A DNA stretch of 64,000 nucleotides from Pseudoxanthomonas sp. Root65 (GTDB lineage: Bacteria; Pseudomonadota; Gammaproteobacteria; Xanthomonadales; Xanthomonadaceae): positions 1 through 64,000 of the forward strand of contig NZ_LMHA01000003.1 of the NCBI RefSeq assembly GCF_001427635.1. The letters run 5' to 3'. Both the position numbers and the translations under genes were made by a program. Below are positions 52,486 through 62,463 of the stretch, one piece after another (the first letter of the stretch is position 1; each line of letters begins with the position of its first letter). The notes beneath the pieces are model-generated. The model saw only the letters and a program-made list of their open reading frames with translations, searched no databases and was not told the origin of the DNA.

Positions 52486-54291
52486 GTGACGATCCGCCAG
52501 CTTCCCGACACCCTCATCAACCAGATCGCTGCCGGCGAAGTCGTCGAACGCCCGGCCTCCGTGGTCAAGGAACTGGTCGAGAACGCCCTGGATGCCGGTG
52601 CGCGCCGCGTCGACATCGACCTGGAGGAAGGCGGTGTGCGCCTGATCCGCATCCGCGACGATGGTGGCGGCATCGCACCGGAAGAATTGCCATTGGCAGT
52701 GTCGCGCCACGCCACCAGCAAGATCGCCTCGCTCGATGATCTGGAAGCGGTGGCCACGCTCGGCTTCCGCGGCGAAGCGCTGCCGTCGATCGCGTCGGTC
52801 AGTCGTTTCGCGCTGACCTCGCGACGCGCGCAGGACGAGCACGGCGCCTCGCTGCAGGTGGAAGGCGGAAAGGTCGGTGAGGTGGTGCCCAAGCCGCACG
52901 CCATCGGTACCACAGTGGAAGTACGCGAGCTGTTCTACAACGTACCGGCGCGGCGCAAGTTCCTGCGCGCCGAACGTACGGAGATGGGACACATCGAAGA
53001 GTGGCTGCGCTCGCTGGCGCTGGCGCGTCCCGACATCGAATTGCGCGTGTCGCACAACGGCCGGCCGTCACGACGCTACAAGGCCGACGAACTGGAATCG
53101 CTCGCCCGCCTGAGCGAGACCCTGGGCGACGAGTTCGCCCGCAGCGCGCTGCGCGTGGACCATGCCGCCGCCGGGCTGCGCCTGCACGGCTGGATCGCGC
53201 AGCCCAGCTATTCACGGGCGAGCGCCGACCAGCAGTACGTCTATGTCAACGGCCGTGCGGTACGCGACCGCAGCATCGCGCATGCGGTGAAGATGGCGTA
53301 CCAGGATGTCCTGTTCCATGGGCGGCAGCCGGCGTACGTGCTGTTCCTGGAACTCGATCCCACTCGCGTCGACGTCAACGTCCACCCGGCCAAGCACGAG
53401 GTGCGCTTCCGCGATACGCGGCTGATCCACGACTTCGTCTACCGCACGCTGCACGAGGCGCTCGCGGAAACGCGCGCGGGCGCCGCGCCACAGGACATTG
53501 CGCCGTCGCCGTTCGGGGCGAGGCCCACCGGATCGGTGCCGTCCGCCTGGATGCCGACCCAGCAGTCGCCGCTCGGGCTCAGCGTGGCGGAAGCACCGGC
53601 CGCCTATGCCGCGCTGTATGCCACTCATTCGCCCGGTGCGATGGAAGCCGGCACGATGCCGGCATCGTCCTCTCCGCAGACGATGCCCGCCGACGATGCC
53701 GGGGGCATTCCGCCGCTGGGCTTCGCCATCGCGCAGTTGCACGGCATCTACATCCTGGCGGAGAACGCCGATGGCCTGATCGTGGTCGATATGCATGCGG
53801 CCCACGAGCGGATCGGTTACGAGAAGCTGAAAGGCGCGCACGACAGTATCGGCCTGCGCGCGCAGCCGCTGCTCGTGCCGATGTCGCTCGCGGTGGCCGA
53901 GCGCGAGGCGGACGTCGCAGAACGCGAGGCCGCCACGCTGGCCACGCTCGGCTTCGACATCACCCGCAGCGGCCCGCAATCGTTGAACGTGCGCAGCATT
54001 CCCGCGCTACTGTCGAACGCCGAGCCCGAGGCCTTGCTGCGCGACGTGCTGGCCGACCTGCGCGAACACGGCGAAAGCCGTCGCGTCGCCGCCGCGCGCG
54101 ACGAACTGCTGGCGACGATGGCCTGCCATGGCGCCGTGCGCGCCAACCGGCGCCTTACGCTGCCTGAAATGAATGCCCTGCTGCGCGAGATGGAAGCCAC
54201 CGAGCGCTCAGGGCAGTGCAACCACGGCCGCCCGACCTGGGCGCGCTTTTCCTTGAACGAAATCGACCGCTGGTTCCTGCGAGGACGCTGA
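52486..54291 (+). CDS. mutL: DNA mismatch repair protein MutL
   Basis: A 601-residue MutL. The GHKL ATPase domain shows [13 protein letters not shown] (motif I), [19 protein letters not shown] and the KxxxLGDEF-like transducer. The C-terminal half has an endonuclease-type motif D435-M-H-A-x2-E441-x4-E446 (DQHA(x)2E(x)4E with Q to M), [11 protein letters not shown] and [15 protein letters not shown] 52486 ([19 protein letters not shown]) is the start; the longer frame is rejected. Confidence 0.94.
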   Translation: MTIRQLPDTLINQIAAGEVVERPASVVKELVENALDAGARRVDIDLEEGGVRLIRIRDDGGGIAPEELPLAVSRHATSKIASLDDLEAVATLGFRGEALPSIASVSRFALTSRRAQDEHGASLQVEGGKVGEVVPKPHAIGTTVEVRELFYNVPARRKFLRAERTEMGHIEEWLRSLALARPDIELRVSHNGRPSRRYKADELESLARLSETLGDEFARSALRVDHAAAGLRLHGWIAQPSYSRASADQQYVYVNGRAVRDRSIAHAVKMAYQDVLFHGRQPAYVLFLELDPTRVDVNVHPAKHEVRFRDTRLIHDFVYRTLHEALAETRAGAAPQDIAPSPFGARPTGSVPSAWMPTQQSPLGLSVAEAPAAYAALYATHSPGAMEAGTMPASSSPQTMPADDAGGIPPLGFAIAQLHGIYILAENADGLIVVDMHAAHERIGYEKLKGAHDSIGLRAQPLLVPMSLAVAEREADVAEREAATLATLGFDITRSGPQSLNVRSIPALLSNAEPEALLRDVLADLREHGESRRVAAARDELLATMACHGAVRANRRLTLPEMNALLREMEATERSGQCNHGRPTWARFSLNEIDRWFLRGR

Positions 54292-54292
54292 C

Positions 54293-55228
54293 ATGGGGAA
54301 GAACACGGGATGGCTGGGGGTGGCCATGCTGCTGGGGGTGCTGGCCGGTTGCGGCGGCGATGACAAGACAGCCGCGACCGCCAAGGTCGCGGACGTCAAC
54401 TTCCTCGCCGACAACGCGGCTTGGCGCGAGCAGCGCAGGACCGAACTGACCGCGCCGGATGGCTGGACCAGCCTGGTCGGCCTGCACTGGATCGAACTGA
54501 AATCGCACTTCATCGGCAGCAGTCCCGGCAGTGGCATCAAGCTGGCCGTCGGCCCCGCCAGGCTGGGCATGGTGACGCAGCAGGACAAGCGCGTATTCCT
54601 CACCCCGGAAGGCGGTGCCGCGCTGACGTTCAATGGCGAGCCGTTGAAGGGGCGCGTGGAGCTGCAGAGCGACCGCGATGCGCAGCCGTCGACCATCGGC
54701 TTCGACGAAGGAAAGGGACTGCTGACGATCATCGAGCGCGGCGGCCGGCATGCGCTGCGCGTGAAGCACGCCGACGCCGAATCGCGCACGCAGTTCATCG
54801 GCCTGGACTACTGGCCCGCGCAGGAAGACTGGCGCATCGAAGGACGCTTCATTCCGCATCCGCCCGGCAAGACGTTGACCATCGTCGACGTGATCGGCGT
54901 GGCCAGCGAATCGCCGAATCCCGGCGTGGTCGAGTTCGAGCGCGACGGCAAGCCCTACCGGCTGGAGGCGTTGGGCCAGGCGGGTGGGCCGCTGTTCTTC
55001 GTGCTGGCGGATCGCACCAGCGGCCATGGCAGCTATCCCGCAGGCCGTTTCCTGGACGCCGACGCGCCGCAGGCAGGCAAGCTGGTGCTGGATTTCAATC
55101 GCGCCTACAACCCGCCGTGCGCCTTCACGCCGTACGCGACCTGTCCGCTTCCGCCGGCGGAGAACCGTCTGGATCTGCCGATCGAGGCAGGCGAGAAAGC
55201 CTACGCCAAACCCATCAAAGTGCTCTGA
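54293..55228 (+). CDS. DUF1684 lipoprotein
   Basis: A 311-residue lipoprotein (lipobox VLAGC, cysteine 20) of the DUF1684 family. Landmarks are LTAPDGWTSLVGLHWIE near the N-terminus, the YWPAQEDWRIEGRFIPHP strand, FVLADRTSGHGSYPAGRFL and the C-terminal DFNRAYNPPCAFTPYATCPLP, which has the family's cysteine pair. Function unknown. It begins 1 bp after mutL. Confidence 0.88.
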   Translation: MGKNTGWLGVAMLLGVLAGCGGDDKTAATAKVADVNFLADNAAWREQRRTELTAPDGWTSLVGLHWIELKSHFIGSSPGSGIKLAVGPARLGMVTQQDKRVFLTPEGGAALTFNGEPLKGRVELQSDRDAQPSTIGFDEGKGLLTIIERGGRHALRVKHADAESRTQFIGLDYWPAQEDWRIEGRFIPHPPGKTLTIVDVIGVASESPNPGVVEFERDGKPYRLEALGQAGGPLFFVLADRTSGHGSYPAGRFLDADAPQAGKLVLDFNRAYNPPCAFTPYATCPLPPAENRLDLPIEAGEKAYAKPIKVL

Positions 55229-55240
55229 AGGAAGGATCCG

Positions 55241-56179
55241 ATGCCGCTGCGCCGTTCGCTGAAAGTCCTCGTCCTCACCGCGCTGCTGGGCAGCGCCTCG
55301 GTTCTGGCTACAGATGCGCCCAAGGCGACCACGGCACCGGTACCGCTGCTGTGGAAGGTGTCCGACAAGGACAACGCGGTCTACCTGCTCGGTTCGTTCC
55401 ATCTGCTGCGTCCGACCGACTATCCGCTGTCCGGCGATGTCGAGGCCGCCTTCGCCGACGCCGAGCGCGTGATGTTCGAACTGTCGCCGGACGAGATGCG
55501 CTCACCGGCGATGCCGCAGCTGATGATGCAGGCCGCCGTGCGTACCGATAGCAAGACGCTGCAACAGGATCTGGATGCCGCCACCTGGACGCGGCTTGAA
55601 GCGTGGGCGGGCAAGAATAGTGTTCCGCTGGCGACGTTCAACAGCTTCGAGCCCTGGTTCGTCGGCCTGACCATCAGCATTGTCGAGATGACCAAGCAGG
55701 GACTGGATCCGAAGCTGGGCTTGGACAATCACTTCATGGACAAGGCGCAGGCGGCCGGCAAGCCCACGGGCGGCCTCGAGCGCGTGCAGGAGCAGATCGC
55801 CGTGCTGGATGGCATGGATGCGGTCGAGCAGCGCCAGTTCATCGTCGAAGCGCTGGAAGAGGCGGAGAAAGGGGCGATGGAAACCCAGCGCCTGCATGAT
55901 GCCTGGCGGCGAGGCGATGCGGAGGGTCTGTGGAAAAGCATGGCGGCGGACATGCGCAAGCAATATCCGCGCCTGTACCAGCGCATCAACGTGGATCGCA
56001 ACGATGCCTGGGTACCGAAGATCCGGCAGATCCTCGACCAGCCCGGCGACGACGATGCACTGGTCGTCGTCGGCGCCCTGCATCTGCTGGGCGAGGATGG
56101 CGTGGTGGAGAAGCTGCGCGCGCGCGGTTACACCGTCGAGCGCGTGTGCTCGGCGTGCAAGGCCGGCGCTGCCCGGTAA
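55241..56179 (+). CDS. TraB/GumN family protein
   Basis: A 312-residue exported protein: signal peptide with cleavage near residue 23, then PLLWKVSDKDNAVYLLGSFHLLRP (the G-x2-H motif of TraB/GumN proteins), FELSPDE, LDNHFMDKAQAAGK, and a final ALVVVGALHLLGEDGVVEKLRARG with the second conserved GALHL histidine. This fold is thought to be a metal-dependent, Tiki-like hydrolase. It is named after the xanthan-cluster gumN but is not near the EPS genes here. Confidence 0.88.
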   Translation: MPLRRSLKVLVLTALLGSASVLATDAPKATTAPVPLLWKVSDKDNAVYLLGSFHLLRPTDYPLSGDVEAAFADAERVMFELSPDEMRSPAMPQLMMQAAVRTDSKTLQQDLDAATWTRLEAWAGKNSVPLATFNSFEPWFVGLTISIVEMTKQGLDPKLGLDNHFMDKAQAAGKPTGGLERVQEQIAVLDGMDAVEQRQFIVEALEEAEKGAMETQRLHDAWRRGDAEGLWKSMAADMRKQYPRLYQRINVDRNDAWVPKIRQILDQPGDDDALVVVGALHLLGEDGVVEKLRARGYTVERVCSACKAGAAR

Positions 56180-56218
56180 GCCGGTGTTCGATGGGCGATG
56201 TGGGCGCGACCGTCGCGC

Positions 56219-56677
56219 TCAGGCCGGTTCCATCACGATGCAGTCCACCGGACAGGCCGGCACGCACAGCTCGCAACCGGTGCACAGCGGGTCGATCACC
56301 ACGTGCATGTGCTTGGCGCCGCCGATGATGGCGTCCACCGGGCAGGCCTGGATGCATTTGGTGCAGCCAATGCAGTCGGCTTCCACCACCACCGCGACGA
56401 TTGCCGGCTTGTGCGTGCCGCGGGTGCGGTCGTAGGGCAACGGCGGCACGCCCAGCACGCGGGCGAGGGCGCGAGCCCCTTCATCGCCGCCAGGCGGGCA
56501 ATGGTCCACGCCCGCTTCGCCGCGCGCCATCGCCTGCGCATACGGCAGGCAGCCATCGAACCCGCACTGCCCGCACTGGGTCTGCGGCAACAGCCGATCA
56601 AGGCGTTCGGTCAGGTCCAGGCTTGCCGCCGAGGCCGGAGAAGACTGGGATGGAGCCGGCTTCTGCTCGTTCCTCAC
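56219..56677 (-). CDS. Orphan RnfB-type ferredoxin
   Basis: A 152-residue Fe-S protein. An RnfB 4Fe-4S domain ([18 protein letters not shown] with C18-ish downstream cysteine DHCPPGG) is followed by two CxxCxxCxxxCP clusters ([12 protein letters not shown] and [12 protein letters not shown]). It lacks the N-terminal membrane anchor of true RnfB, and no rnfA, C, D, G or E is in the window. In related bacteria a soluble RnfB-like protein next to metG is common. Electron donor or assembly role is unknown. Confidence 0.85.
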   Translation of the reverse strand: MRNEQKPAPSQSSPASAASLDLTERLDRLLPQTQCGQCGFDGCLPYAQAMARGEAGVDHCPPGGDEGARALARVLGVPPLPYDRTRGTHKPAIVAVVVEADCIGCTKCIQACPVDAIIGGAKHMHVVIDPLCTGCELCVPACPVDCIVMEPA

Positions 56678-56697
56678 TTCTCTTCACTCTCTTCTCG

Positions 56698-58755
56698 CTA
56701 CCGCACCGGCATGCCGGGCAGGGCGCCGGCATCGGCGTCCAGCAGCGCCAGCGCGCCGCCGTCGAAACCGGCCGACAGGATCATCCCTTCGCTCAGGCCG
56801 AAGCGCATCTTGCGCGGCGCCAGGTTGGCGATGAACACCACGTTGCGGCCGACGAGCGTTTCCGGCTCGCCGTAGCTGGCGCGGATGCCGGAGAAGATCT
56901 GGCGCTGGCCGAGGTCGCCGGCATCCAACAGGAAGCGCAGCAGCTTGTCGGAACCCTCGACGAACCCGCACTCCAGCACCCTGCCGATGCGCAGGTCGAG
57001 CCTGGCGAAATCCTCGATGCCGATCAGGCCGGTAGCGTCCTTCGTTTCCACGGACGCAGCCGGCGTCGCTTCGGCCTTTTTCGCGGGAGCGGCAGGTGCA
57101 GCGGCGAGGGTATCCTTGGAAGCGTCGGTCATGGCGTCGATCAGTTTCGGGTCGATACGGGTGAAGAGCGGCGAATACGCCTGGATGGTGTGCGACTGCA
57201 GCGGCGCTGCGACGTCGGCCCAGGTTTCCACGGGCGCACTGAGGAAGGCCTCCGCTTCCGCCGACGTGCGCGGCAGCACCGGCTTCAGGGCCGCGGCGAG
57301 GACGCGGAACAGATTCAGGCCCTGCGTGCAGACCGCCTGCAGTTCGCCATCCGCACCTTCCTGCTTGGCGATCACCCAGGGCTTGGTCTCGTCGATGTAC
57401 TTGTTGGCCTCGTCGGCCAGCGCCATGGTCAGGCGCAGCGCCACGGCAGGTTCGTTGCGTTCGTAGGCGTCGGCGATGGGGCCGAGCGCGTCGACGAAGC
57501 GCTGGTACATGGCCGGATCCGGCAGCGCATCGGCCAGCCTGCCGTTGAAGCGCTTGTCGATGAAGCCGGCGCAGCGGCTGGCCAGGTTGACGAACTTGCC
57601 GACCAGATCCGCGTTGACGCGTGCGATGAAGTCGCCGAGGTTCAGGTCGAGGTCGTCGACGCCGCCGGACGACTTGGCCGCGTAGTAATAGCGCAGCGCC
57701 TCCGGTTCCAGGCCCATGTCCAGGTAGGTACGCGCCATGATGAAGGTGCCGCGCGACTTCGACATCTTGGCGCCATCGACCGTCAGGTAGCCGTTGACGT
57801 GCAGGCGCGTCGGCGCGCGATGGCCGGTGCCATGCAGCACCGCCGGCCAGAACAGGCCGTGGAAGTTGACGATGTCCTTGCCGATGAAGTGGTGCAGTTC
57901 GACGTCAGTGCCGGCTTCCAGGTGTGGCTCGAACGCGATCCCGCGCTCGGAACACAGGTTGCGGAAACTGCTCAGGTAGCCGATCGGCGCATCCAGCCAG
58001 ACATAGAAGTACTTGCCGGGCGCACCGGGAATCTCGAAGCCGAAGTAGGGCGCATCGCGCGAGATGTCCCACGCGCGCAGGCCGCCGTCGGCATCCAGCC
58101 ACTCGCGCAGCTTCGCCTTGACGCCGGGCAGCGCGACGTCGCCCGCCAGCCACTCGCGCAGGAAGGCATCGAAGCGGCCGACCTCGAAGAAGTAGTGCTC
58201 CGAGTCGCGGATCTCCGGCGTGCTGCCGGACAGGATGGACTTCGGTTCCTTCAGATCGGTGGGCGCGTAAGTCGCGCCGCAGACTTCGCAGTTGTCGCCG
58301 TACTGGTCGGCCGAGCCGCAGTTCGGGCAGATGCCCTTGATGTAGCGGTCGGGCAGGAACATGCCCTTGGCGGGGTCGTAGAACTGCGCCACCGTGCGGC
58401 GGCTGATGTGGCCGCCTGCCTCCAAGCGCTGGTAGAACTGTTCCGTCAGGTCGCGGTTCGCGGCGGAGTGGGTCGAGTCGTAGTGGTCGAAGGCCACGCC
58501 GAACGCAGCGAAGTCGCGCTCATGGCTGGCCTGGATGCCGGCGATGAAGGCTTCGGGCGTGACGCCGGCTTTTTCCGCCGCCAGCATGATCGGCGTGCCG
58601 TGGGTGTCGTCGGCACAGACGAAGTACACCGTATCGCCGCGCATCCGCCGCGCCCGTACCCAGATGTCGCCCTGGATGTAGCCCACCAGATGGCCCAGGT
58701 GCAGCGGGCCGTTGGCGTAGGGCAGGGCATTGGTGACCAGGGCGGTACGGCTCAT
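56698..58755 (-). CDS. metG: Methionine-tRNA ligase
   Basis: A 685-residue class-I synthetase. HLGHLVGYIQGD is the HIGH motif, CPNCGSADQYGDNCEVCG binds zinc, and KMSKSRGTF is the KMSKS motif. Residues 525-575 are an alanine-rich linker and residues about 580-685 are an EMAP-type tRNA-binding domain (DFARLDLRIGRVLECG). The gene ends 20 bp before the RnfB-like start, possibly co-transcribed. Confidence 0.96.
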   Translation of the reverse strand: MSRTALVTNALPYANGPLHLGHLVGYIQGDIWVRARRMRGDTVYFVCADDTHGTPIMLAAEKAGVTPEAFIAGIQASHERDFAAFGVAFDHYDSTHSAANRDLTEQFYQRLEAGGHISRRTVAQFYDPAKGMFLPDRYIKGICPNCGSADQYGDNCEVCGATYAPTDLKEPKSILSGSTPEIRDSEHYFFEVGRFDAFLREWLAGDVALPGVKAKLREWLDADGGLRAWDISRDAPYFGFEIPGAPGKYFYVWLDAPIGYLSSFRNLCSERGIAFEPHLEAGTDVELHHFIGKDIVNFHGLFWPAVLHGTGHRAPTRLHVNGYLTVDGAKMSKSRGTFIMARTYLDMGLEPEALRYYYAAKSSGGVDDLDLNLGDFIARVNADLVGKFVNLASRCAGFIDKRFNGRLADALPDPAMYQRFVDALGPIADAYERNEPAVALRLTMALADEANKYIDETKPWVIAKQEGADGELQAVCTQGLNLFRVLAAALKPVLPRTSAEAEAFLSAPVETWADVAAPLQSHTIQAYSPLFTRIDPKLIDAMTDASKDTLAAAPAAPAKKAEATPAASVETKDATGLIGIEDFARLDLRIGRVLECGFVEGSDKLLRFLLDAGDLGQRQIFSGIRASYGEPETLVGRNVVFIANLAPRKMRFGLSEGMILSAGFDGGALALLDADAGALPGMPVR

Positions 58756-58828
58756 GACAGGCTTCGCGACGGGGGGCGGCGATTATCGCATGGCCGGGCG
58801 TGCGCCTTTTCCGGTCCCACAACGCAAC

Positions 58829-58849
58829 AGGCCCGGCAATGCCGGGCCT
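58829..58849. terminator. Palindrome between DUF2147 gene and metG
   Basis: AGGCCCGGC-AAT-GCCGGGCCT, a 9-bp perfect stem. Neither side has a T-tract, so it may stop or merely mark the end of the DUF2147 transcript. Confidence 0.4.
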
Positions 58850-58871
58850 GCGCTTGAACGGCGCCAAAAGG

Positions 58872-59312
58872 TTACTGGCGGATCCAGGTCTGCGACTTGC
58901 AGATGAAGGCGATGCAGCCGGACACCTCCAGCTTCTTGCCACCCTCGATCAGCTCCATCTTCGACTTGTAGATCTTGCCCTCATCGGGCTTGAGGATGGT
59001 GCCACCGGCGTACTGGCCACCGCCCTCGGCCTTCATGCCGCGGATGATCTCCATGCCGGTGATCGGCTTGTTCTTGCGATCGTCCTTGCACTTGTCGCAG
59101 GTCGGGTTCGGCTTGCTCGGATTGATCAGTTCGACGATGCGGCCGGTGATCGCGCCGTTGGCGGCCTGGGTGATCTCGACGAAGGACTTCGGCTTGCCGG
59201 TTTCGCTGTCGATGGTCTTCCAGCGGCCGACCACCGGATCGGCGGCCGACGCCACCAGCGACACGGCCATCAACGGAGCGGCCAGCATCGCGGCCATCAG
59301 GGTCTTGCGCAT
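58872..59312 (-). CDS. DUF2147 family exported protein
   Basis: A 146-residue protein with signal peptide (cleavage after ASA near residue 23). The mature domain shows the DUF2147 pattern: DPVVGRWKTIDSETGKPKSFVEI, GRIVELINPSKPNPTCDKCKDDRKNKPITGM, GGTILKPDEGKIYKSKMEL, and LEVSGCIAFICKSQTWIR. Four cysteines in two pairs suggest disulfides. Function unknown; probably periplasmic. Confidence 0.88.
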   Translation of the reverse strand: MRKTLMAAMLAAPLMAVSLVASAADPVVGRWKTIDSETGKPKSFVEITQAANGAITGRIVELINPSKPNPTCDKCKDDRKNKPITGMEIIRGMKAEGGGQYAGGTILKPDEGKIYKSKMELIEGGKKLEVSGCIAFICKSQTWIRQ

Positions 59313-59402
59313 GTTCCCCTCCCAGGGATTCAGGTCAGGCCCGCCGGCAACGACCGGCGGGATGACGCCTTTTATACCGCATCCGCTGGCGTATGGAAGG
59401 GC

Positions 59403-60215
59403 TCAGCCGTCCTTTCGGGTACCGAGTTCGCTGTCGCTCCGTTCAGGTGTTTCCGGTTCTTTTGCATCGACATCAGGATTCGCGCCTGGGATGCGGGAGG
59501 CGGGTTGCTGGGCGGGGAGCTGTTCCACGTCGCCGATGCTCACGCGCCCGATGCGCGGTTTCATCCAGACGTTGTCGTGCCAGGCCTGGTACTGCTTCGG
59601 ATCCCAGTACTTGTCGTCGAAGAACTTGCTGCCGTCGATCTGCTCGAACCCGTTCGGTCCCGGTACATAGATCTGCACGTTGCCCGTGAAGCCCGTTCGG
59701 CTACCGGTGATCTTGTTCCGCTCGCGGCGCAGGACGGTTGCGATACGCGGCTGCGCTGCCTCGTCGCCGTACTTCGCGTACAGCGCTGCACCTTCTTCCA
59801 GCGCGCGCTGGCGCTCGGCTTCGCTCAGTGCGCTCCAGTAGCGCTCGCGCAGGCCGAGAAATCCCGCATAGCCTCGTTCTGCCGCAAGATCCATCCACGC
59901 ATAGGCGAGCGCCGCGTCCTTGGGGGCGCCTTGGCCGTTCCAGAGCATTTCGGCCACCATGCCTTGCGACGGCTTGTCCGCATAGAACGCAGCCCGCTGG
60001 AAGAACTTCAGCGCATCTTCGTACCGTCCTTGCTTGAACTCCTCCAAGCCATGCAGGCGGTACCTCAGGTCCGGGTGGGCCGTGAGGAATCCCGCCGACA
60101 GCATCAGCCTGTCCTGGGTCGGGTCCGGTGCAGCCACGTTCTGCGCCATCACGGCCTGCGTCGCGACCGGCAGGCACAGCGACGCAAGCATGATCATTGT
60201 TCTGAGCGGTTTCAT
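59403..60215 (-). CDS. Sel1/TPR-like repeat protein
   Basis: A 270-residue exported protein: a signal peptide (MKPLRTMIMLASLCLPVATQ, cleavage near AMA) then helical repeats HGLEEFKQGRYEDALKFFQRAA and MVAEMLWNGQGAPKDAALAYAWMDLAAERG, which are Sel1-like (DUF/SEL1 AYAWxxLAA). ATG 60215 is used. It lies downstream of the S9 peptidase across a terminator, so it is probably a separate transcript. Role in envelope or stress is unknown. Confidence 0.8.
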   Translation of the reverse strand: MKPLRTMIMLASLCLPVATQAVMAQNVAAPDPTQDRLMLSAGFLTAHPDLRYRLHGLEEFKQGRYEDALKFFQRAAFYADKPSQGMVAEMLWNGQGAPKDAALAYAWMDLAAERGYAGFLGLRERYWSALSEAERQRALEEGAALYAKYGDEAAQPRIATVLRRERNKITGSRTGFTGNVQIYVPGPNGFEQIDGSKFFDDKYWDPKQYQAWHDNVWMKPRIGRVSIGDVEQLPAQQPASRIPGANPDVDAKEPETPERSDSELGTRKDG

Positions 60216-60307
60216 GAACTTCCTTTTCCCCCGAGTGAGTGCCCACCATTCTGTGAATTCGTCGGCGTGCACGCCCGTATCGAAAGTCACGATGCGGCAA
60301 TGGCAAG

Positions 60308-60338
60308 AAAAACGGCCGACCCCGAGGGGCCGGCCGTC
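60308..60338 (-). terminator. Terminator after the S9 peptidase
   Basis: On the minus strand ACGGCCGG-hairpin-CGGCCGT is followed by TTTTTCTT (plus strand AAAAA at 60308-60312). Strong stem, located just downstream of the peptidase stop. Confidence 0.8.
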
Positions 60339-60358
60339 GACAATGTCACTTCAACGGG

Positions 60359-62350
60359 TCAGTTGCTCTTGCTGGGAGCGCCGACCGTCACCGTTCCACC
60401 GATGTGGCGGGAGAAGAAGTCCAGCATGGTCGTGTAGAGCTTCACCCGGTTCTCGACGTCGTAGAAGCCGTGCATTTCACCCGACTGGATGATCATGCCT
60501 TCCGGCGGATTGCCTGCCTCGATCAGCGCCTTGTTCATCAATTCGGTCTGTTCCGGAGGCGTCCGCACGTCGCGGGCACCGGCGGCCAGATACACCGGGA
60601 TCTTCACTTCGCCGGCCCGACGTGCAGGTGAGTTCTCTGCCCAGGACTTCGTATCGGTTCCGTGCGTGCGACGGAGATAACGCTGCCCGGACTCACGCTC
60701 CGGGATATCGCCCTTCTTGAACATCATGTCCACGTCGTAAACACCCACGTAGCCGAACGTGCACTTGAACAGGCCTGGCGCACGGATGGGCGCCATCAGC
60801 GAGGAGTAACCGCCGAAACTGCCGCCATAGATGCAGATGCGTTCCTTGTCGGCATAACCCTGACCGATGGCCCACTGCGTCGCGTCGATGATGTCGTTCT
60901 GGATGCCTTGGCCCCACTGCAGGTGGCCTGCATCCTGGAACGCTTTGCCGTAGCCACCCGAGCCGCGAAAGTTCACCTGCAGTACGGCATAGCCACGGCT
61001 GGCCAGCAACTGCGCCTCCCCATTGAAGCCCCAGTTGTCGCGGGGACCAATCGGGCCGCCGTGCGGGTTGACGATCATCGGCAGGTTCTTGCCGTTGGAG
61101 CCGTGCGGCAGGGTGAGGTAACCGTGAATGAGCTTGCCGTCGCGCGACGTGAAGTTGAACGGCCTGACGGAGGCCATCTTCTTCTTGTCCAGCTCCGGCT
61201 TGCGTTGCATCAGGAATCGTGCCTTCCCTGTGTCACGGTCGTAGAGATAGAGCTCGCCGGGATTGCTGTCGCTGTAGACGCTGACGATGACCTTCTTGCC
61301 GTCTTGGGTCTGGCTCGCGAAGTCGACCATCTGCCCTTCAAACGCACCGGCGAGCGACGCATAGAGTTCTGCGTCCGGGCTGCTTTCATCGATCAGCTTG
61401 ACTGCGGGAGCACCGGCCTCGGTAACGACGCCCACCAGCGTGGATTCGTCGGTCGACCAGATGTAGTCGGATACCTCGGCGACCTTGTCCTGGAACAAGG
61501 GCGTGAACTCGCCGGTCGCGGTGCTCAGTGTGCCGACCGCGGCAGGGGACTTGCCGTCGTCCTGCTCCGCGTAGACCGTACCGGTTGCGGTCGTGCGGAT
61601 CACCGAAAGGTGTTTGCCGCCGGATTTGGATGCGTTGACAAGTGTCCAGCCCTTGTCATCACGCCTGTAGAGCTCGGTACGCTCGTCGTATTCGCCTTCC
61701 TCATCCTTGCTCGAAGAGCAGACCGCGAACCGTGGCTGCTTGTCGGCATCCAGGGCGATACTGCAGTTCTCCTTGGGCGCGCGGCCAAGGGAAACACGTC
61801 GGCCGCTCAGCGTGTCCATGCGATAGACCTCGGTGCCGACGCCCTCGGAGGAGCGAGGACTGGTGGCCTGCATGATCACGTTCTGGTCATCGTCGCGCAG
61901 CGTATCGAGCAGCGAGAAACGCTCGGACCCCACTGTCTTGCCACGCTGGGTGGCATCACGGGTTCCGTAGAAAATCAGTGGCCGCGGCTGGCTGCCGTCG
62001 GCATTCACCGCAAACCACTCGCCCGTATTGAACGGCTGCGCGTAACCGCCCAGCTTCTTGATCGCGTTGAACATCAGGCGATCTGGGCTGACCCAGTAAA
62101 AGCTGCCCACGCTCTTGTTGTCGGGCAACTGGTTGACCTTGACGAGCTTCAAGTCGCTGGTGCGCATGACCGCGAGCACATCCTGCTCGCCCTTGTCGAC
62201 CGTGACTGCAAGATATTCGCCATTGGGCGAGATCTTCACGGTGCCGTAGGCAGGGTGCGAGACGAAATCGCGGACTGGCTGGAGCGTTGCCGCGTGTGCC
62301 GGGGCGAAAACAATCCCCGTCACCAACAACGTTTTGATGATGAACTTCAC
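60359..62350 (-). CDS. S9 family prolyl oligopeptidase-type peptidase
   Basis: A 663-residue exported serine peptidase. GTG 62350 follows an AGGGGG ribosome site and opens a signal peptide (FIIKTLLVTGIVFAPAHA, cleavage near residue 20). Residues 25-400 are a beta-propeller; the alpha/beta-hydrolase end carries S511 (YGGSFGGYSS), D594 (GARDVRTPPE) and H627 (EMHGFYDVE), the family triad. It probably degrades peptides taken up or shed at the outer membrane, and shares a neighbourhood with the TonB receptor. Confidence 0.92.
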   Translation of the reverse strand: MKFIIKTLLVTGIVFAPAHAATLQPVRDFVSHPAYGTVKISPNGEYLAVTVDKGEQDVLAVMRTSDLKLVKVNQLPDNKSVGSFYWVSPDRLMFNAIKKLGGYAQPFNTGEWFAVNADGSQPRPLIFYGTRDATQRGKTVGSERFSLLDTLRDDDQNVIMQATSPRSSEGVGTEVYRMDTLSGRRVSLGRAPKENCSIALDADKQPRFAVCSSSKDEEGEYDERTELYRRDDKGWTLVNASKSGGKHLSVIRTTATGTVYAEQDDGKSPAAVGTLSTATGEFTPLFQDKVAEVSDYIWSTDESTLVGVVTEAGAPAVKLIDESSPDAELYASLAGAFEGQMVDFASQTQDGKKVIVSVYSDSNPGELYLYDRDTGKARFLMQRKPELDKKKMASVRPFNFTSRDGKLIHGYLTLPHGSNGKNLPMIVNPHGGPIGPRDNWGFNGEAQLLASRGYAVLQVNFRGSGGYGKAFQDAGHLQWGQGIQNDIIDATQWAIGQGYADKERICIYGGSFGGYSSLMAPIRAPGLFKCTFGYVGVYDVDMMFKKGDIPERESGQRYLRRTHGTDTKSWAENSPARRAGEVKIPVYLAAGARDVRTPPEQTELMNKALIEAGNPPEGMIIQSGEMHGFYDVENRVKLYTTMLDFFSRHIGGTVTVGAPSKSN

Positions 62351-62410
62351 ATAACCCCCTAAAGTGATGTGGAATCCGTAGGACACAACGGTCACCACGC
62401 AATCCTATAG

Positions 62411-62441
62411 GAAAAGGGGCCCGGCGTTTCCACCGGGCCCC
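62411..62441 (-). terminator. Terminator downstream of the TonB receptor
   Basis: GGGGCCCGG (62416-62424), an 8-nt loop and CCGGGCCCC (62433-62441); on the minus strand the stem is followed by TTTTCC. It separates the receptor from the S9 peptidase gene. Confidence 0.8.
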
Positions 62442-62463
62442 GTTGCCTTAACCCTCTGGCCGA

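Noticed and set aside
56401..58857. An 818-residue plus-strand frame opposite metG
   Set aside because: It is a shadow: the composition is arginine-, alanine- and histidine-rich without family resemblance, and metG on the other strand has all its motifs.
60662..62362. A 566-residue plus-strand frame
   Set aside because: Antisense to the S9 peptidase whose serine, aspartate and histidine triad is intact.
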